The translations under genes were made by a program, and so were the position numbers. 64,000 bases of DNA from the NCBI GenBank assembly GCA_036557705.1, contig DATBHB010000159.1, forward strand, positions 62,001 through 126,000, given 5' to 3'. Shown here piece by piece: positions 38,532 through 47,105 of this stretch. Origin of the DNA: VAZQ01 sp036557705 (GTDB lineage: Bacteria; Pseudomonadota; Alphaproteobacteria; Rhizobiales; Xanthobacteraceae). How positions within the stretch are numbered: the stretch's first letter is position 1; the number at the start of each line of letters is the position of its first letter. Under the pieces are notes generated by a model that made no database searches, was not told where the DNA came from, and saw only the letters and a program-made list of their open reading frames with translations.

Positions 38532-39778
38532 GAATTCGCGCGCTCCGGGCTCAGATTACCGAATCGCGCGAGGTTTTCCCGCTGTTTCTCGTTGCGCGGC
38601 GGCAGCCGGAAAAGCCGCGCCGCAGTGCCGCCAAGGATGTTGTGCTTGCCCCGCTCGGAGAGGAACGGCAGGTCCCACACCGTGCTCGGCAGATCGAAAT
38701 CCCAGTGCGGATAATCCGACGCGTAGAGAAGCTGGGTCTCGGCATTGATCATGCGGAACGTGCATTCGAGCGCGGTCATGTCCTCGCGCTCCATCGGCTG
38801 CGACGCATAGTACATTTCGCGCATATAGTCGCTGGGCTTCTTCTTCAGCAGCGGATATTCGGAAATGCGCAACCGGTATTCATGGTCGAGCCGCTGCATC
38901 AGGAACGGCACCCAGGCAAGGCCGCCCTCGATCCAGATCACCGGCAGTTTCGGAAAGCGCTCGCCGAGGCCGTTGGTCACCCAGTTGGTAAGATGGATGA
39001 TGTTGTAGATGGGAAAACCGAGCGCGTGCACCGAGGCGAAGCGGTTGAGGCTCTTGAATACCGGCTCGCCGATATTGACCGCGGAATGGAACGCGAGCAC
39101 AAGGCCGCGCTCCTCAATGGCACGATAGACCTTCATGCAGGAATTGTGGTGCACCGGCGTGTTACGCGCCGACGCGACCATGAAGCCGGTCACGTGCTTG
39201 CGATTACCGAACGTCTCGACCTGGCGCAGGGCCTCGTCGGGCTCGGAGAGCGGAAGCGACAGCATCGAATAGAGCCGGCTGTCCGCCTGCGGCAGCATCG
39301 TTTCGGTCAGATAACGGTTGTAAGCCCAGCACAGCTCGATCTCCATTTCGGCTGAGGGCGACATGCCGGCCGCGAGGAGAAGCGTCGGAAACAGGCAGGA
39401 ATAGTCGATGCTCATCGCATCCATCCAGCGGCATCCGAGTTCGACATCGCGGACCCGGCCGGGACCGGTCTTCTCGGACGAGCGCATGGGATAACGCGTG
39501 ACGCGCCCGCCCATGTCCTGGAAGCTCACCTGGCTCGGCAGCAGCGACTGGCGGCCCTTGGCGCGGCCGGAGAGGATCAGCTGACGCAGCACCTCGTTCT
39601 CAATCAGCGGCAGGAATTCGTCGAAGCATTCGTTTTCGTAATGATGGCCGTCCACATCCACGATCAGGATGTCGTCGAGTTTGCGTTCGACCGCCTGTTT
39701 CCTCGCGTGGGCGAGCAGTCGGCTGGTATTGAGCTCTTCGAGAGAGACCCGGCGGCCGCGATCGGCAATAAGGTCCAT
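38528..39778 (-). CDS. Amidohydrolase 2-family protein
   Basis: A 416-residue TIM-barrel hydrolase of the amidohydrolase-2 (ACMS decarboxylase-like) group. The ATG at 39778 has an AGGAA ribosome site. Motifs: ILIVDVDGHHYENECF near 45-60 (the usual metal-binding H-x-H has become DGHHYE), VLAFHSAVNIGEP near 225 with a metal-type His, and LYASDYPHWDFDLPS near 365 with the catalytic Asp. Members decarboxylate or hydrolyse aromatic and cyclic acids. The neighbouring cupin genes suggest a ring-cleavage path, unproven. Confidence 0.82.
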   Translation of the reverse strand: MDLIADRGRRVSLEELNTSRLLAHARKQAVERKLDDILIVDVDGHHYENECFDEFLPLIENEVLRQLILSGRAKGRQSLLPSQVSFQDMGGRVTRYPMRSSEKTGPGRVRDVELGCRWMDAMSIDYSCLFPTLLLAAGMSPSAEMEIELCWAYNRYLTETMLPQADSRLYSMLSLPLSEPDEALRQVETFGNRKHVTGFMVASARNTPVHHNSCMKVYRAIEERGLVLAFHSAVNIGEPVFKSLNRFASVHALGFPIYNIIHLTNWVTNGLGERFPKLPVIWIEGGLAWVPFLMQRLDHEYRLRISEYPLLKKKPSDYMREMYYASQPMEREDMTALECTFRMINAETQLLYASDYPHWDFDLPSTVWDLPFLSERGKHNILGGTAARLFRLPPRNEKQRENLARFGNLSPERANS

Positions 39779-39845
39779 GAGGGTTCCTGACGTGAAGGCC
39801 CGCATCGCTGGATTAACCGCCCCCCGGCCGGGCCGCAAGCGTCGC

Positions 39846-39999
39846 CCGCCCCGGATCTGCAAGGGCAAATCCCGGGCTACAGAAGAAAGCAGTGCGTAGC
39901 CCGGATTGCGCGATTGGGCCATTGCCATACCCGCGCAATCCGCCAGACAATCGCGCAATCCGGGGCCGCCCCGGATTTGCAGGGCAAATCCGGGCTACG
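39846..39999. repeat. Family B repeat between divergent genes
   Basis: GCCCCGGATCTGCAAGGGC, CGTAGCCCGGATTGCGCG and CAAATCCGGGCTACGGGG form nested inverted arms in the gap between the divergent amidohydrolase and cupin genes. The last bases merge with the cupin gene's GGGGAGGAG ribosome site. Confidence 0.75.
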
Positions 40000-40012
40000 G
40001 GGAGGAGCCGCC

Positions 40013-40489
40013 ATGCCAATGAAAATCAGACGCGTCGTCACCGGCCACGACGCGAGCGGGCGCGCGGTCGTGACCATCGACGAAACCTGCCGGAACGTGA
40101 CCTCCCGGCGGCCCCATCATGCGAGTTCTCTGATCTGGTCAACCGGCGAATTTCCGGCGGACAACGGCACCGATGCCGACGGCGGCGCCCGCGAAGTCGC
40201 GACCACCGATCCCAACGGCACCGTCTTTCGTGTCATCGAATACGCGCCCGGCGTCGCGGCGCGCAATCATCGCACCGAGTCAATCGATTATGCGGTCGTC
40301 ATCTCCGGAGAAATCGACATGGAGTTGGACGGAACGACGGTGCACCTTGCGGCCGGCGACGTCCTCGTCCAGCGCGGCACGATCCACAACTGGGTCAACC
40401 GCGGCGCTGCGCCCTGCGTGGTTGCCTTCGTTCTGGTTGCGGCGAATCCGGTCGAGCGCGCCGGAAAGATGTTGCGAGCGGTCAACTAG
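40013..40489 (+). CDS. Cupin-domain protein
   Basis: A 158-residue single cupin from the ATG at 40013, preceded by GGGGAGGAG. The barrel runs ~60-150: RVIEYAPGVAARNHRTESID holds the first His-rich strand, YAVVISGEIDMELDG follows, and GDVLVQRGTIHNWVNRG holds the second His. The metal set looks like H-x(n)-E...H, typical of small dioxygenase-like or regulatory cupins. No DNA-binding domain is present. It is divergent from the amidohydrolase gene. Confidence 0.8.
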   Translation: MPMKIRRVVTGHDASGRAVVTIDETCRNVTSRRPHHASSLIWSTGEFPADNGTDADGGAREVATTDPNGTVFRVIEYAPGVAARNHRTESIDYAVVISGEIDMELDGTTVHLAAGDVLVQRGTIHNWVNRGAAPCVVAFVLVAANPVERAGKMLRAVN

Positions 40490-40955
40490 CGGGTTAGCCG
40501 GGAGCGTTGGCAAAATGGCGTTACGAAAGGCTGCAAACCGCCATGGCCGCAGCAGATTTTCCCCACGCAGATCGCATTGCGACAATTTTTTATCTTTGCT
40601 CCGGTTGCGCCATGATTTTGTTCAAGTAGCGATGGATGGTTCGGACTTCGGTGGTTGCGTTCGGGAGTTCATGATGCAAATCCTCCACTCATGCGCGTCC
40701 GGCGCCGATAAAGGCGCATTGGGCAGACCAGGCTCGCCGGCACCCTGCTGGATTGTTTTGCGCTACGGCAGATCCGGGTACGCCTCTTCGATACCGAAAT
40801 ACTCGGTGCGCTCAAGCTTCTAAGAAACGCAGGGTAACGCAGCACGCTTAATTTCGTGCTGCGGAACAGAGCCGTCGCGGGCGCTCCCATACGGGTGCGC
40901 TGACCGCGAGAGTTCCTGACTTGGGTGTCCCCGCTGGGGGATTAAAGGGGTGGCT
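40490..40955. other. Gap upstream of ATPase gene, no gene seen
   Basis: About 466 bases. Frames that cross it are extensions or shadows. The stretch CCCCGCTGGGGG at 40929-40940 forms a small hairpin just before the ATPase ribosome site; its role is unknown. Confidence 0.35.
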
Positions 40956-42308
40956 ATGTCGATCATGCTCAGCGAGAGACCGGCTGGGATCAAGCCCGCC
41001 GGATTGGATCATCTTTCCTCGATCCGCAGCGGGACGAACCCGCTATACGTCGTTTGCTCGCCGCGGCCGGGCGTCGGAAAGACGCTGCTGTCGCGGTTGT
41101 TGGTCGAGTTTCACGATCTCGACGATCGGCGGGTTACGGCATTCGATTTTGCCGAGGAAGGACCGCAACTGGCGGATTTCCTGCCGGACTGCACCACGAC
41201 AGTCGATATCAACGACAGCCGGGGTCAGATGGCGTTCTTCAACTCTCTGATCTCGGACAGAAATACGATTGGAGTCATCGATCTCGATCACCGCAATTTC
41301 CGAAATTTCTTCGCCGCCATCCAGAAGAGCAGGTTTTTCGACGAGGCACGACAGCATGCGATCGAGCCCCTGCTTCTGTTCATGATGGATTCGGACCCGA
41401 CATCGGCGCAGGCCTATTCCATTCTGCAACGCTGGTTCGCGGATGTGCTGGTGCTGCCCGTCCGCAATCAGGCGTTCAGCGACAGCATGCTCGACGACGC
41501 CTTTGCCGATACGGAGACCGTTCCGGTATCGCCTGAAATTCCGGCGCTGCAGCCCTTGCTGCAGACGCTGGTCAAGCAGCCGTCTTTTTCTTTCGCTCAA
41601 TTCTGGTGCAGAGCGTTGGATCGGTTTCCGGCCAGGCTGGAGAACGATTTGCGGCGCTGGATGGAGCGGGTTTTCTCCCAATTTCGGCAGATTGAAACCG
41701 TACTCGCCTATGGAGAACTGGCGAAGCGCTGGGCGGAAGAGCGTGTCCGGCGCGAGATCGCCGGAGTTGAAACCCATATTGCGACCTTGGAGGACGAGCT
41801 TGCGGAGGCCAAGGACAAGAGCGAGCAATTAGGCGCAGAGGCGGCGGCGCAGGCGGAGCAAATCGCACTGTTGCATGGCGAGCTTACGCAGGCCAAGCAG
41901 ATTGCCCGTGAGTCAAGCCTGGAGGCGGATGCGCGGATCGAGCAGATCAAGAAGGAGACGGACGAGCGAATCGCGCGCAAGGACGCCGATACCGAAGAAC
42001 GCCTCGCTCACGCACATGCAGAAATCGAGGGCACTTTTGCCCGGCTGGAGGCTGAGGCGGCGCAGGCCCGCCAGCGCGCGGACAGGGCCGAGGCCGAGGC
42101 CGCCACGCAGATCGAATTGATCACGCGTGAGGCAGACGAGCGCCTCAAGCACGTGTTTCGGCTCGAGACCGAGTTGACCAACGCCAGCCAGCGCGCTGAG
42201 CGCGCCGAGTACTGGCTTTCACGCATTCGCCATCAAATCGAGGGGAATGTGATTCCGTCGTTTGCGGCCGTGCGCGAAGGCGCCATCGAGCATTCGCCCA
42301 GCCTGTAG
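40956..42308 (+). CDS. ParA/MinD-like P-loop ATPase with long coiled coil
   Basis: A 450-residue protein from the ATG at 40956 (AAAGGGG ribosome site). Residues ~30-50 hold a deviant Walker A, CSPRPGVGKTLLSRLL, close to the ParA/MinD KGGVGKT box, and VIDLDHRNFRNFF near 107 resembles a switch/Walker B region. Residues ~250-430 are a heptad-rich coiled coil (EDELAEAKDKSEQLGAEAAA and on, Glu/Ala-rich) that would oligomerise or act as a tether. No partner ParB is nearby. Its stop TAG falls at the edge of a repeat. A role in cell-pole or large-structure positioning is a guess. Confidence 0.7.
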   Translation: MSIMLSERPAGIKPAGLDHLSSIRSGTNPLYVVCSPRPGVGKTLLSRLLVEFHDLDDRRVTAFDFAEEGPQLADFLPDCTTTVDINDSRGQMAFFNSLISDRNTIGVIDLDHRNFRNFFAAIQKSRFFDEARQHAIEPLLLFMMDSDPTSAQAYSILQRWFADVLVLPVRNQAFSDSMLDDAFADTETVPVSPEIPALQPLLQTLVKQPSFSFAQFWCRALDRFPARLENDLRRWMERVFSQFRQIETVLAYGELAKRWAEERVRREIAGVETHIATLEDELAEAKDKSEQLGAEAAAQAEQIALLHGELTQAKQIARESSLEADARIEQIKKETDERIARKDADTEERLAHAHAEIEGTFARLEAEAAQARQRADRAEAEAATQIELITREADERLKHVFRLETELTNASQRAERAEYWLSRIRHQIEGNVIPSFAAVREGAIEHSPSL

Positions 42309-42318
42309 GGCGGATTCG

Positions 42319-42439
42319 CGTAGGGTGGGCAAAGGCGCGGTCCACAGGCGCGAGCCGACGCCACACGTGGAAAGCGCCGTGCCCACGTGCGCCAGCCCGC
42401 GTGGGCACGGCGCGCAAGCGCGCCTTTGCCCACCCTACG
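42319..42439. repeat. Family A double-hairpin repeat, copy 4
   Basis: Between the ATPase and the Bug stop codons. Left unit GTAGGGTGGGCAAAGGCGCG, internal CCGCGTGGGCACGGCGCG, right unit GCGCCTTTGCCCACCCTACG. A family C fragment GTAGGGCGGATTCGCG sits immediately upstream. Confidence 0.8.
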
Positions 42440-42440
42440 A

Positions 42441-43490
42441 TCACCCGCCGTCGGTCACCAGCTTCTCAATGCGCTTGAGCTGGTCGGGCGGCGTCTTGGC
42501 GATGCGGTCGATGAGCCGCAAGATGTCCTGGCCGCCGATCGGGCTCACATCGATCCCGAGCTTCTCGGCGTCAGCCAGGTAGCCGGGGTCCTTGTGGGCT
42601 GCGAGGAATGCATCCTGCAAAGCCTTGGCGCGGTCCGGCGGCACGCCCGGCGGCGCCGCAAAAGGCCGCGACAGCTGATAGGGTATTTCCAGAATTTCGA
42701 TCAGGTTGCGGTCCTCGGCGCTGCGCGCAAGTTCGCGCGAAGTCGGCGCGTCGGGGAAATCCGGATGCCTGCTCGCCCGGCCGAATACGGCAAGGACGCG
42801 GGTCAACCCGTTGGGCCGCAGCCAGTCCGGCCGGTTCGATCGCACCGCGGAAAGCCCAACGGTGCGGCCGTCGACCTCGCCGCGCTCGATCGCCAGAAAC
42901 AGAACGCCGGAATCGCGATAGCCCGGGATGATCTTGACGTTGAAGCCAAGCCAGTCACGCAAAAGTATCGCGACTGCGTCGCTCGAAGCCCCTTCCGCCG
43001 TGCTGCCGAGAATAATCGGCGGCCCGCCGGGGCGGCGCGCCTCATCGACCGATTTGACTTTTGCGTCCCTGCGCACGATCAGGAGGTACGCATCGTTGGC
43101 AAAGCTGGAGGACGAGCCGAGCCAAAGAAACTTCATCGGATCGAACTGCACATTCTGGTTGCTCTTGATCAAACCCATGAGCGGCATATTGCGGGCAAAG
43201 GTCCCGAACACGGTGCCGTCCTTTGCCGCGACGTTGTAGATGTAATTCGCCGCCCGCAACCCTCCGGCGCCCGGCATGTTCTGCACGATGATGCTGGGAT
43301 TGCCGGGAATATGATTGCCCATATAGCGGGCCAGCACGCGTGCATAGACGTCGTAGCCGCCGCCCGTGCCGTTCCCCACTATCAGGCTGATCCGCTGCCG
43401 CTTGTAGAAATCGGCAACGTCTTCGGCGCTAGCCTGAGCCGCTGCCAGCGCGGCAATGAGCCCCAATATGGCGGCGAAGGCCGTCTTCAT
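42441..43490 (-). CDS. Bug/TctC-family binding protein (VADFY type)
   Basis: A 349-residue periplasmic binding protein from the ATG at 43490 (GAGGAG ribosome site; the TTG at 43496 is rejected). The signal peptide is MKTAFAAILGLIAALAAAQASA. The mature part begins EDVADFYKRQRISLIVGNGTGGGYDVYAR, a conserved opening of this Bug subfamily, then GNPSIIVQNMPGAGGLRAAN. Ligands are typically carboxylates. The next gene is a close paralogue on the same strand, and no transporter subunits follow. Confidence 0.9.
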   Translation of the reverse strand: MKTAFAAILGLIAALAAAQASAEDVADFYKRQRISLIVGNGTGGGYDVYARVLARYMGNHIPGNPSIIVQNMPGAGGLRAANYIYNVAAKDGTVFGTFARNMPLMGLIKSNQNVQFDPMKFLWLGSSSSFANDAYLLIVRRDAKVKSVDEARRPGGPPIILGSTAEGASSDAVAILLRDWLGFNVKIIPGYRDSGVLFLAIERGEVDGRTVGLSAVRSNRPDWLRPNGLTRVLAVFGRASRHPDFPDAPTSRELARSAEDRNLIEILEIPYQLSRPFAAPPGVPPDRAKALQDAFLAAHKDPGYLADAEKLGIDVSPIGGQDILRLIDRIAKTPPDQLKRIEKLVTDGG

Positions 43491-43506
43491 CTGCAACTCC
43501 TCAGTT

Positions 43507-44568
43507 TCATCCGCCCTTGTTCTCCAGAATTCTTTTCATCGTGTCGAGGATCTGCGGCGGCGACTTGGCGATGTCCTCGATCGCATGCAGCACTTCCTCG
43601 CCGCCGATCGGACTCACATCGACCTTCATCTTGGCGGCCTCTTCTAGGTAGAGCGGATCCCGCTGAACCGCGAGGAATGCGTCGCGGAGCGCCTGGGCGC
43701 GTTCCGGCGGCAGATCGGGCGGGGCCGCGAATGGGCGCGAGAGCCGATACGGCAATTCCGCGAGTTCAATCAAGGCCCGCGCCGGCGCGTCGAGCGCCAA
43801 CTCGCGCGCGGTCGGCACGTTGGGAAAGTCGGGGTGGCGCGTGACCCGGGCGAACTGCAGCAGGATATGCACGACGCTGTCCGGCGCCAGCCATTCGCGA
43901 TGCGACGAAGCGGTCGCGGAGAGCCCGACGAACCGGGCGTCCACTTCCTTGCGGTCGACGGCAAGGAACAAGGCGTTGCTGTCCGTGTAGCCGGCGATCA
44001 GCCTGAAGTTGAGACCGAGCGCATACCGGATCACGCTCGCAACGTCGTTGCCGGCCGCGCCTTCGGCGGTGACGCCGAGCACCAGCGGCGCCCCGCCGGG
44101 CCGGCGGGCATCTTCGATCGACTTGACCGGCGCATCCTTGCGAGCAAAGAGGAAATAGGCGTCGTTGGCATAGCTCGAAGAGGAGCCGAGCCAGGTGAAA
44201 CGCCTCGGATCGAAGCGGACGTTCGGATTCTGCCCAAAGATGCCGATCAGCGGCATGTCGCGCGAAAAGATCGCGATCGCGGTGCCGTCCTTGGGAGCAG
44301 TGTTGTAGAGGTAATTGACCGCGCGCAGCCCTCCCGCGCCAGGCATGTTCTGCGTCACGACAGTGGGATTTCCCGGAATATACCGCCCTAGGTGCCGCGC
44401 CAGGAGGCGGGCGTAGACGTCGTAGCCGCCGCCGGTGCCGTTGCCGACAAGCACGCTGACCTGCCGACCCATATAGAAGTCAGCGACCGGATCGGATTGT
44501 GCCCCGGCGATCCCCGCAGCGAAAACCGCGATGGTGGCCGCGATCGTGGCAATCCTCAGCGGGCGCAT
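43507..44568 (-). CDS. Bug/TctC-family binding protein (VADFY type), paralogue
   Basis: A 353-residue binding protein from the ATG at 44568. The signal peptide is MRPLRIATIAATIAVFAAGI. The mature chain SDPVADFYMGRQVSVLVGNG and VVTQNMPGAGGLRAVNYLYN parallels the neighbour at 42441 almost position by position, so the pair probably arose by duplication. The two genes are 16 bases apart and likely co-transcribed. The pocket residues differ in places, which may change the ligand. Confidence 0.9.
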   Translation of the reverse strand: MRPLRIATIAATIAVFAAGIAGAQSDPVADFYMGRQVSVLVGNGTGGGYDVYARLLARHLGRYIPGNPTVVTQNMPGAGGLRAVNYLYNTAPKDGTAIAIFSRDMPLIGIFGQNPNVRFDPRRFTWLGSSSSYANDAYFLFARKDAPVKSIEDARRPGGAPLVLGVTAEGAAGNDVASVIRYALGLNFRLIAGYTDSNALFLAVDRKEVDARFVGLSATASSHREWLAPDSVVHILLQFARVTRHPDFPNVPTARELALDAPARALIELAELPYRLSRPFAAPPDLPPERAQALRDAFLAVQRDPLYLEEAAKMKVDVSPIGGEEVLHAIEDIAKSPPQILDTMKRILENKGG

Positions 44569-44673
44569 GGCTTCTCCTCGCGCCGCCAATTGTGTTGCAT
44601 GCCGGTCCGTTTGTATACTGAGGGAAGGCGGGAAATTGTCGCAACAAGGCCGCCGTGCAAAGGGAGGTCCCGT

Positions 44674-45774
44674 ATGAAATCCTGGTTCACAGTCCTGTTT
44701 GGCCTGCTCTGCTCTTCGGCATTGGCGCAGTCGACGTCCGCGCCCGAACTCAAATTCGATTCGGTGCCCAACTTCATCAAGCTCCCGCCGGACATGCATC
44801 TCGGCGAAGCTTCCGGCGTCGCGATGAATTCGAAGGGCCACCTCTACGTCTATAGCCGCGGCGGCAACAGCAACGGCCCCGCTTATGGCAATACGGCCTC
44901 GCAGATCCTTGAGTTCGACCGCGACGGCAATTTTGTCCGCGAAGTCGGCAAGAATCTCTACGCCTGGGCATTCGCGCACATGGTGCGCGTGGACAAGGAC
45001 GACAACATCTGGGCGATCGACAAGGGCTCCGACATGATCATCAAGATGAGCCCAGAGGGTCGCGTCCTGATGGTGTTCGGCCGCAAGTCGGAAGCCTCCG
45101 ACGAGAGCGCCCATCCGCTTGCGCACCCGAAGCCGCCGCTCCCGCCACAGAACGGGCGCTTCCGCCAGCCGACAGATGTGGCTTTTGATCGCGCCGGGAA
45201 TACCTACATCTCCGACGGGTACATCAACTCGCGGGTCGCCAAGGTCAGCAAGGACGGCGACTGGATCAAGTCCTGGGGTTCGCCGGGGAAGGGACCGGGC
45301 CAGTTCGATAACGTACACACGATCGCCGCGGACAATCAGGACAACATCTATGTCGGCGACCGCAACAACCGGCGTATCCAGGTGTTCGATACCGACGGCA
45401 ATTTCAAACGCGAGATCAGGATCAACATCCCGGCGCCGGACGACGCGCAGCCTGCGATCGGCGACAGGCCGAATCTCGCCAACTGGCCCGAGAGCGGCGG
45501 CACGCAGACGCCCGGCGCGCCGTGGACGATCTGCATCACGCCGGGACCGAACCAGGTGATGTTCGTCGCCGATTCCTTCCCCGGCCGCGTGTATAAGCTG
45601 AGCCTCGACGGCAAGGTGCTCGGCTGGTTGGGCAGATCGGGCAAGCAGCTCAAGCAGTTCGGCTGGGTGCACGAGATCGCGTGCCCGTCAGAGAATGAGA
45701 TCTACGTCGGCGAACTCCTCAATTGGCGCGTGCAGAAGCTCCTGATCAACCCCGATCAGCGCGCCGAAAGGTAA
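44674..45774 (+). CDS. Secreted NHL-repeat protein (peptidyl-amidating lyase-like)
   Basis: A 366-residue exported protein. The ATG at 44674 follows AGGGAGG; the signal peptide is MKSWFTVLFGLLCSSALAQ. The rest is NHL-type beta-propeller: repeats such as SGVAMNSKGHLYVYSRGG, MVRVDKDDNIWAIDKGSD, PTDVAFDRAGNTYISDGYIN and IAADNQDNIYVGDRNNRR. This is the fold of the peptidyl-alpha-hydroxyglycine amidating lyase domain, but no copper domain is attached and bacterial members mostly have other, unknown roles. It is divergent from the Bug pair. Confidence 0.82.
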   Translation: MKSWFTVLFGLLCSSALAQSTSAPELKFDSVPNFIKLPPDMHLGEASGVAMNSKGHLYVYSRGGNSNGPAYGNTASQILEFDRDGNFVREVGKNLYAWAFAHMVRVDKDDNIWAIDKGSDMIIKMSPEGRVLMVFGRKSEASDESAHPLAHPKPPLPPQNGRFRQPTDVAFDRAGNTYISDGYINSRVAKVSKDGDWIKSWGSPGKGPGQFDNVHTIAADNQDNIYVGDRNNRRIQVFDTDGNFKREIRINIPAPDDAQPAIGDRPNLANWPESGGTQTPGAPWTICITPGPNQVMFVADSFPGRVYKLSLDGKVLGWLGRSGKQLKQFGWVHEIACPSENEIYVGELLNWRVQKLLINPDQRAER

Positions 45775-45786
45775 ATTTATTCGCGA

Positions 45787-45804
45787 CCGCACCCTTCGGG
45801 TGCG
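45787..45804. terminator. Stem-loop after NHL gene
   Basis: CGCACCCTTCGGGTGCG is a perfect seven-base-pair hairpin with a three-base loop, 13 bases after the NHL stop. No T-run follows, so it is a weak terminator candidate. Confidence 0.4.
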
Positions 45805-45813
45805 GGCGCGCTC

Positions 45814-45932
45814 CGTAGCCCGGAATGCGCGCTCCGGCGTTTCGCCTTGCGCTTCGCTATAAATCGCGCAATCCGGGGCGGCTGTCCCGGATTTGCGCTT
45901 GCGCCTTTAGCGCAAGCTTCAATCCGGGCTAC
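45814..45932. repeat. Family B repeat
   Basis: CGTAGCCCGGAATGCGCG at the left and CAATCCGGGCTAC at the right, with GCGCAATCCGGGGC inside. Placed between the converging NHL and amidohydrolase genes. Confidence 0.75.
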
Positions 45933-45941
45933 AAATACCAT

Positions 45942-46895
45942 TTACAGCTTCAGCAGTTTCTTGGCGTTTTCGTAATAAATCTTGTTCTTGTCCTCATTTG
46001 AGAGGCCGAGCTTGTTGATGAGGTCGACGCCTTCCTTCTTGAGCACGAACAGCGGCGGCGAATCGGTCCCGAACACGAAATGATCGACGCCGACGGTATC
46101 GATGGCGCAGCGCGCCCCCGGCGGGTGATAGCAGGTCGATTCGAGATACATCATCTTGAGGTAATGGCTCGGCGGATGCTTGATCAGCATCGGCTCGTAG
46201 GAGCCGAGAAAATATGCCTCATCCTGGAGCCGATAGGCGTAATCCATGCGGCCGATCATCTCGCAGATGCCGCCGCCAAGATGCGTGCCGACGACTTTGA
46301 GTCTCGGGAATTTCTCGAACACACCGCGCACGATCATCCGCGCAACCGCCAGAGCCCCGTCCATCGGCCGGCCGATGCTTGAAGCGAGGCGATAGTCGCG
46401 CATGCGCTCCTCGCCGAACCCGACCGACGGTGGATGAATGACGACGGGCACATCGAGCTCCTGGGCCAACTGGAAGAACGGCATCGCCTCGTCGTCGTCG
46501 GGATATTGTCCCTGCAGGCTCGACATGATCCAGGCGCCCTTGAGGCCGTCCTGTTTGATGGCGCGCTCGAATTCCCGCAGAAACTCGTCGCCTCCATAGG
46601 GCACCGTCGAGGCCATGCCGACGATCGAAGGATATTTCTCCTGGCAGGCCGCATGGAAACGATTCTGCCGCTGGCAGCGGGCGAGCTGCTGCGCACGATC
46701 CATCTCGCGCATATTGTGGAGCGGATTGGAGACGACCGTGATATCCACGCCGCCGATCTTGGCCGCTTCAAGCGCGTTCTCGATCGTGGTCGGGGGCTGC
46801 CGATTGGGCGCCCGGATGTTGCGGTGGAACTGCGTCGCGGTGAACGCGCCGAACTCTTCGGGCGGAAGCACGTGGACGTGGAAATCGATGATCAT
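45942..46895 (-). CDS. Amidohydrolase 2-family protein
   Basis: A 317-residue protein from the ATG at 46895 with the metal motif MIIDFHVHVLPPEE at the N-terminus, PVVIHPPSVGFGEERM near 160, GTHLGGGICEMIGRMDYAYR near 210 and VFGTDSPPLFVL near 275, all landmarks of the amidohydrolase-2 (ACMSD-like) family. It closely resembles the protein at 48554 (shared HPPSVGFGEERM and HLGGGICE), so the two are paralogues flanking the enolase-superfamily gene. Substrate unknown; probably a cyclic or aromatic acid derivative. Confidence 0.88.
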   Translation of the reverse strand: MIIDFHVHVLPPEEFGAFTATQFHRNIRAPNRQPPTTIENALEAAKIGGVDITVVSNPLHNMREMDRAQQLARCQRQNRFHAACQEKYPSIVGMASTVPYGGDEFLREFERAIKQDGLKGAWIMSSLQGQYPDDDEAMPFFQLAQELDVPVVIHPPSVGFGEERMRDYRLASSIGRPMDGALAVARMIVRGVFEKFPRLKVVGTHLGGGICEMIGRMDYAYRLQDEAYFLGSYEPMLIKHPPSHYLKMMYLESTCYHPPGARCAIDTVGVDHFVFGTDSPPLFVLKKEGVDLINKLGLSNEDKNKIYYENAKKLLKL

Positions 46896-46913
46896 CAGGT
46901 TTGCCTTTCGTTT

Positions 46914-47084
46914 GTAGGGTGGGCAAAGGCGCTCCGAAGAGACGTGAGGGGTGCAGAGCATCAGCGCGCCTTTGCCCACGCGGTCGGGCGTTAAAGGCTG
47001 CGTTGAAATTCGACCGCGTGGGCAAAATCGCGTCTCTCGTCTTCGCGTGACGAAAGGCTTAGGACGCGATTTTGCCCACCCTAC
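46914..47084. repeat. Family A double-hairpin repeat, copy 5
   Basis: Left hairpin AGGGTGGGCAAAGGCGC with GCGCGCCTTTGCCCACGCGG; right hairpin CCGCGTGGGCAAAATCGCG with CGCGATTTTGCCCACCCTAC. The two hairpins use different inner words, each matched by its own partner. Lies between divergent amidohydrolase and enolase-superfamily genes. Confidence 0.85.
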
Positions 47085-47105
47085 AATCCAACTTCGGGAG
47101 CGGGA

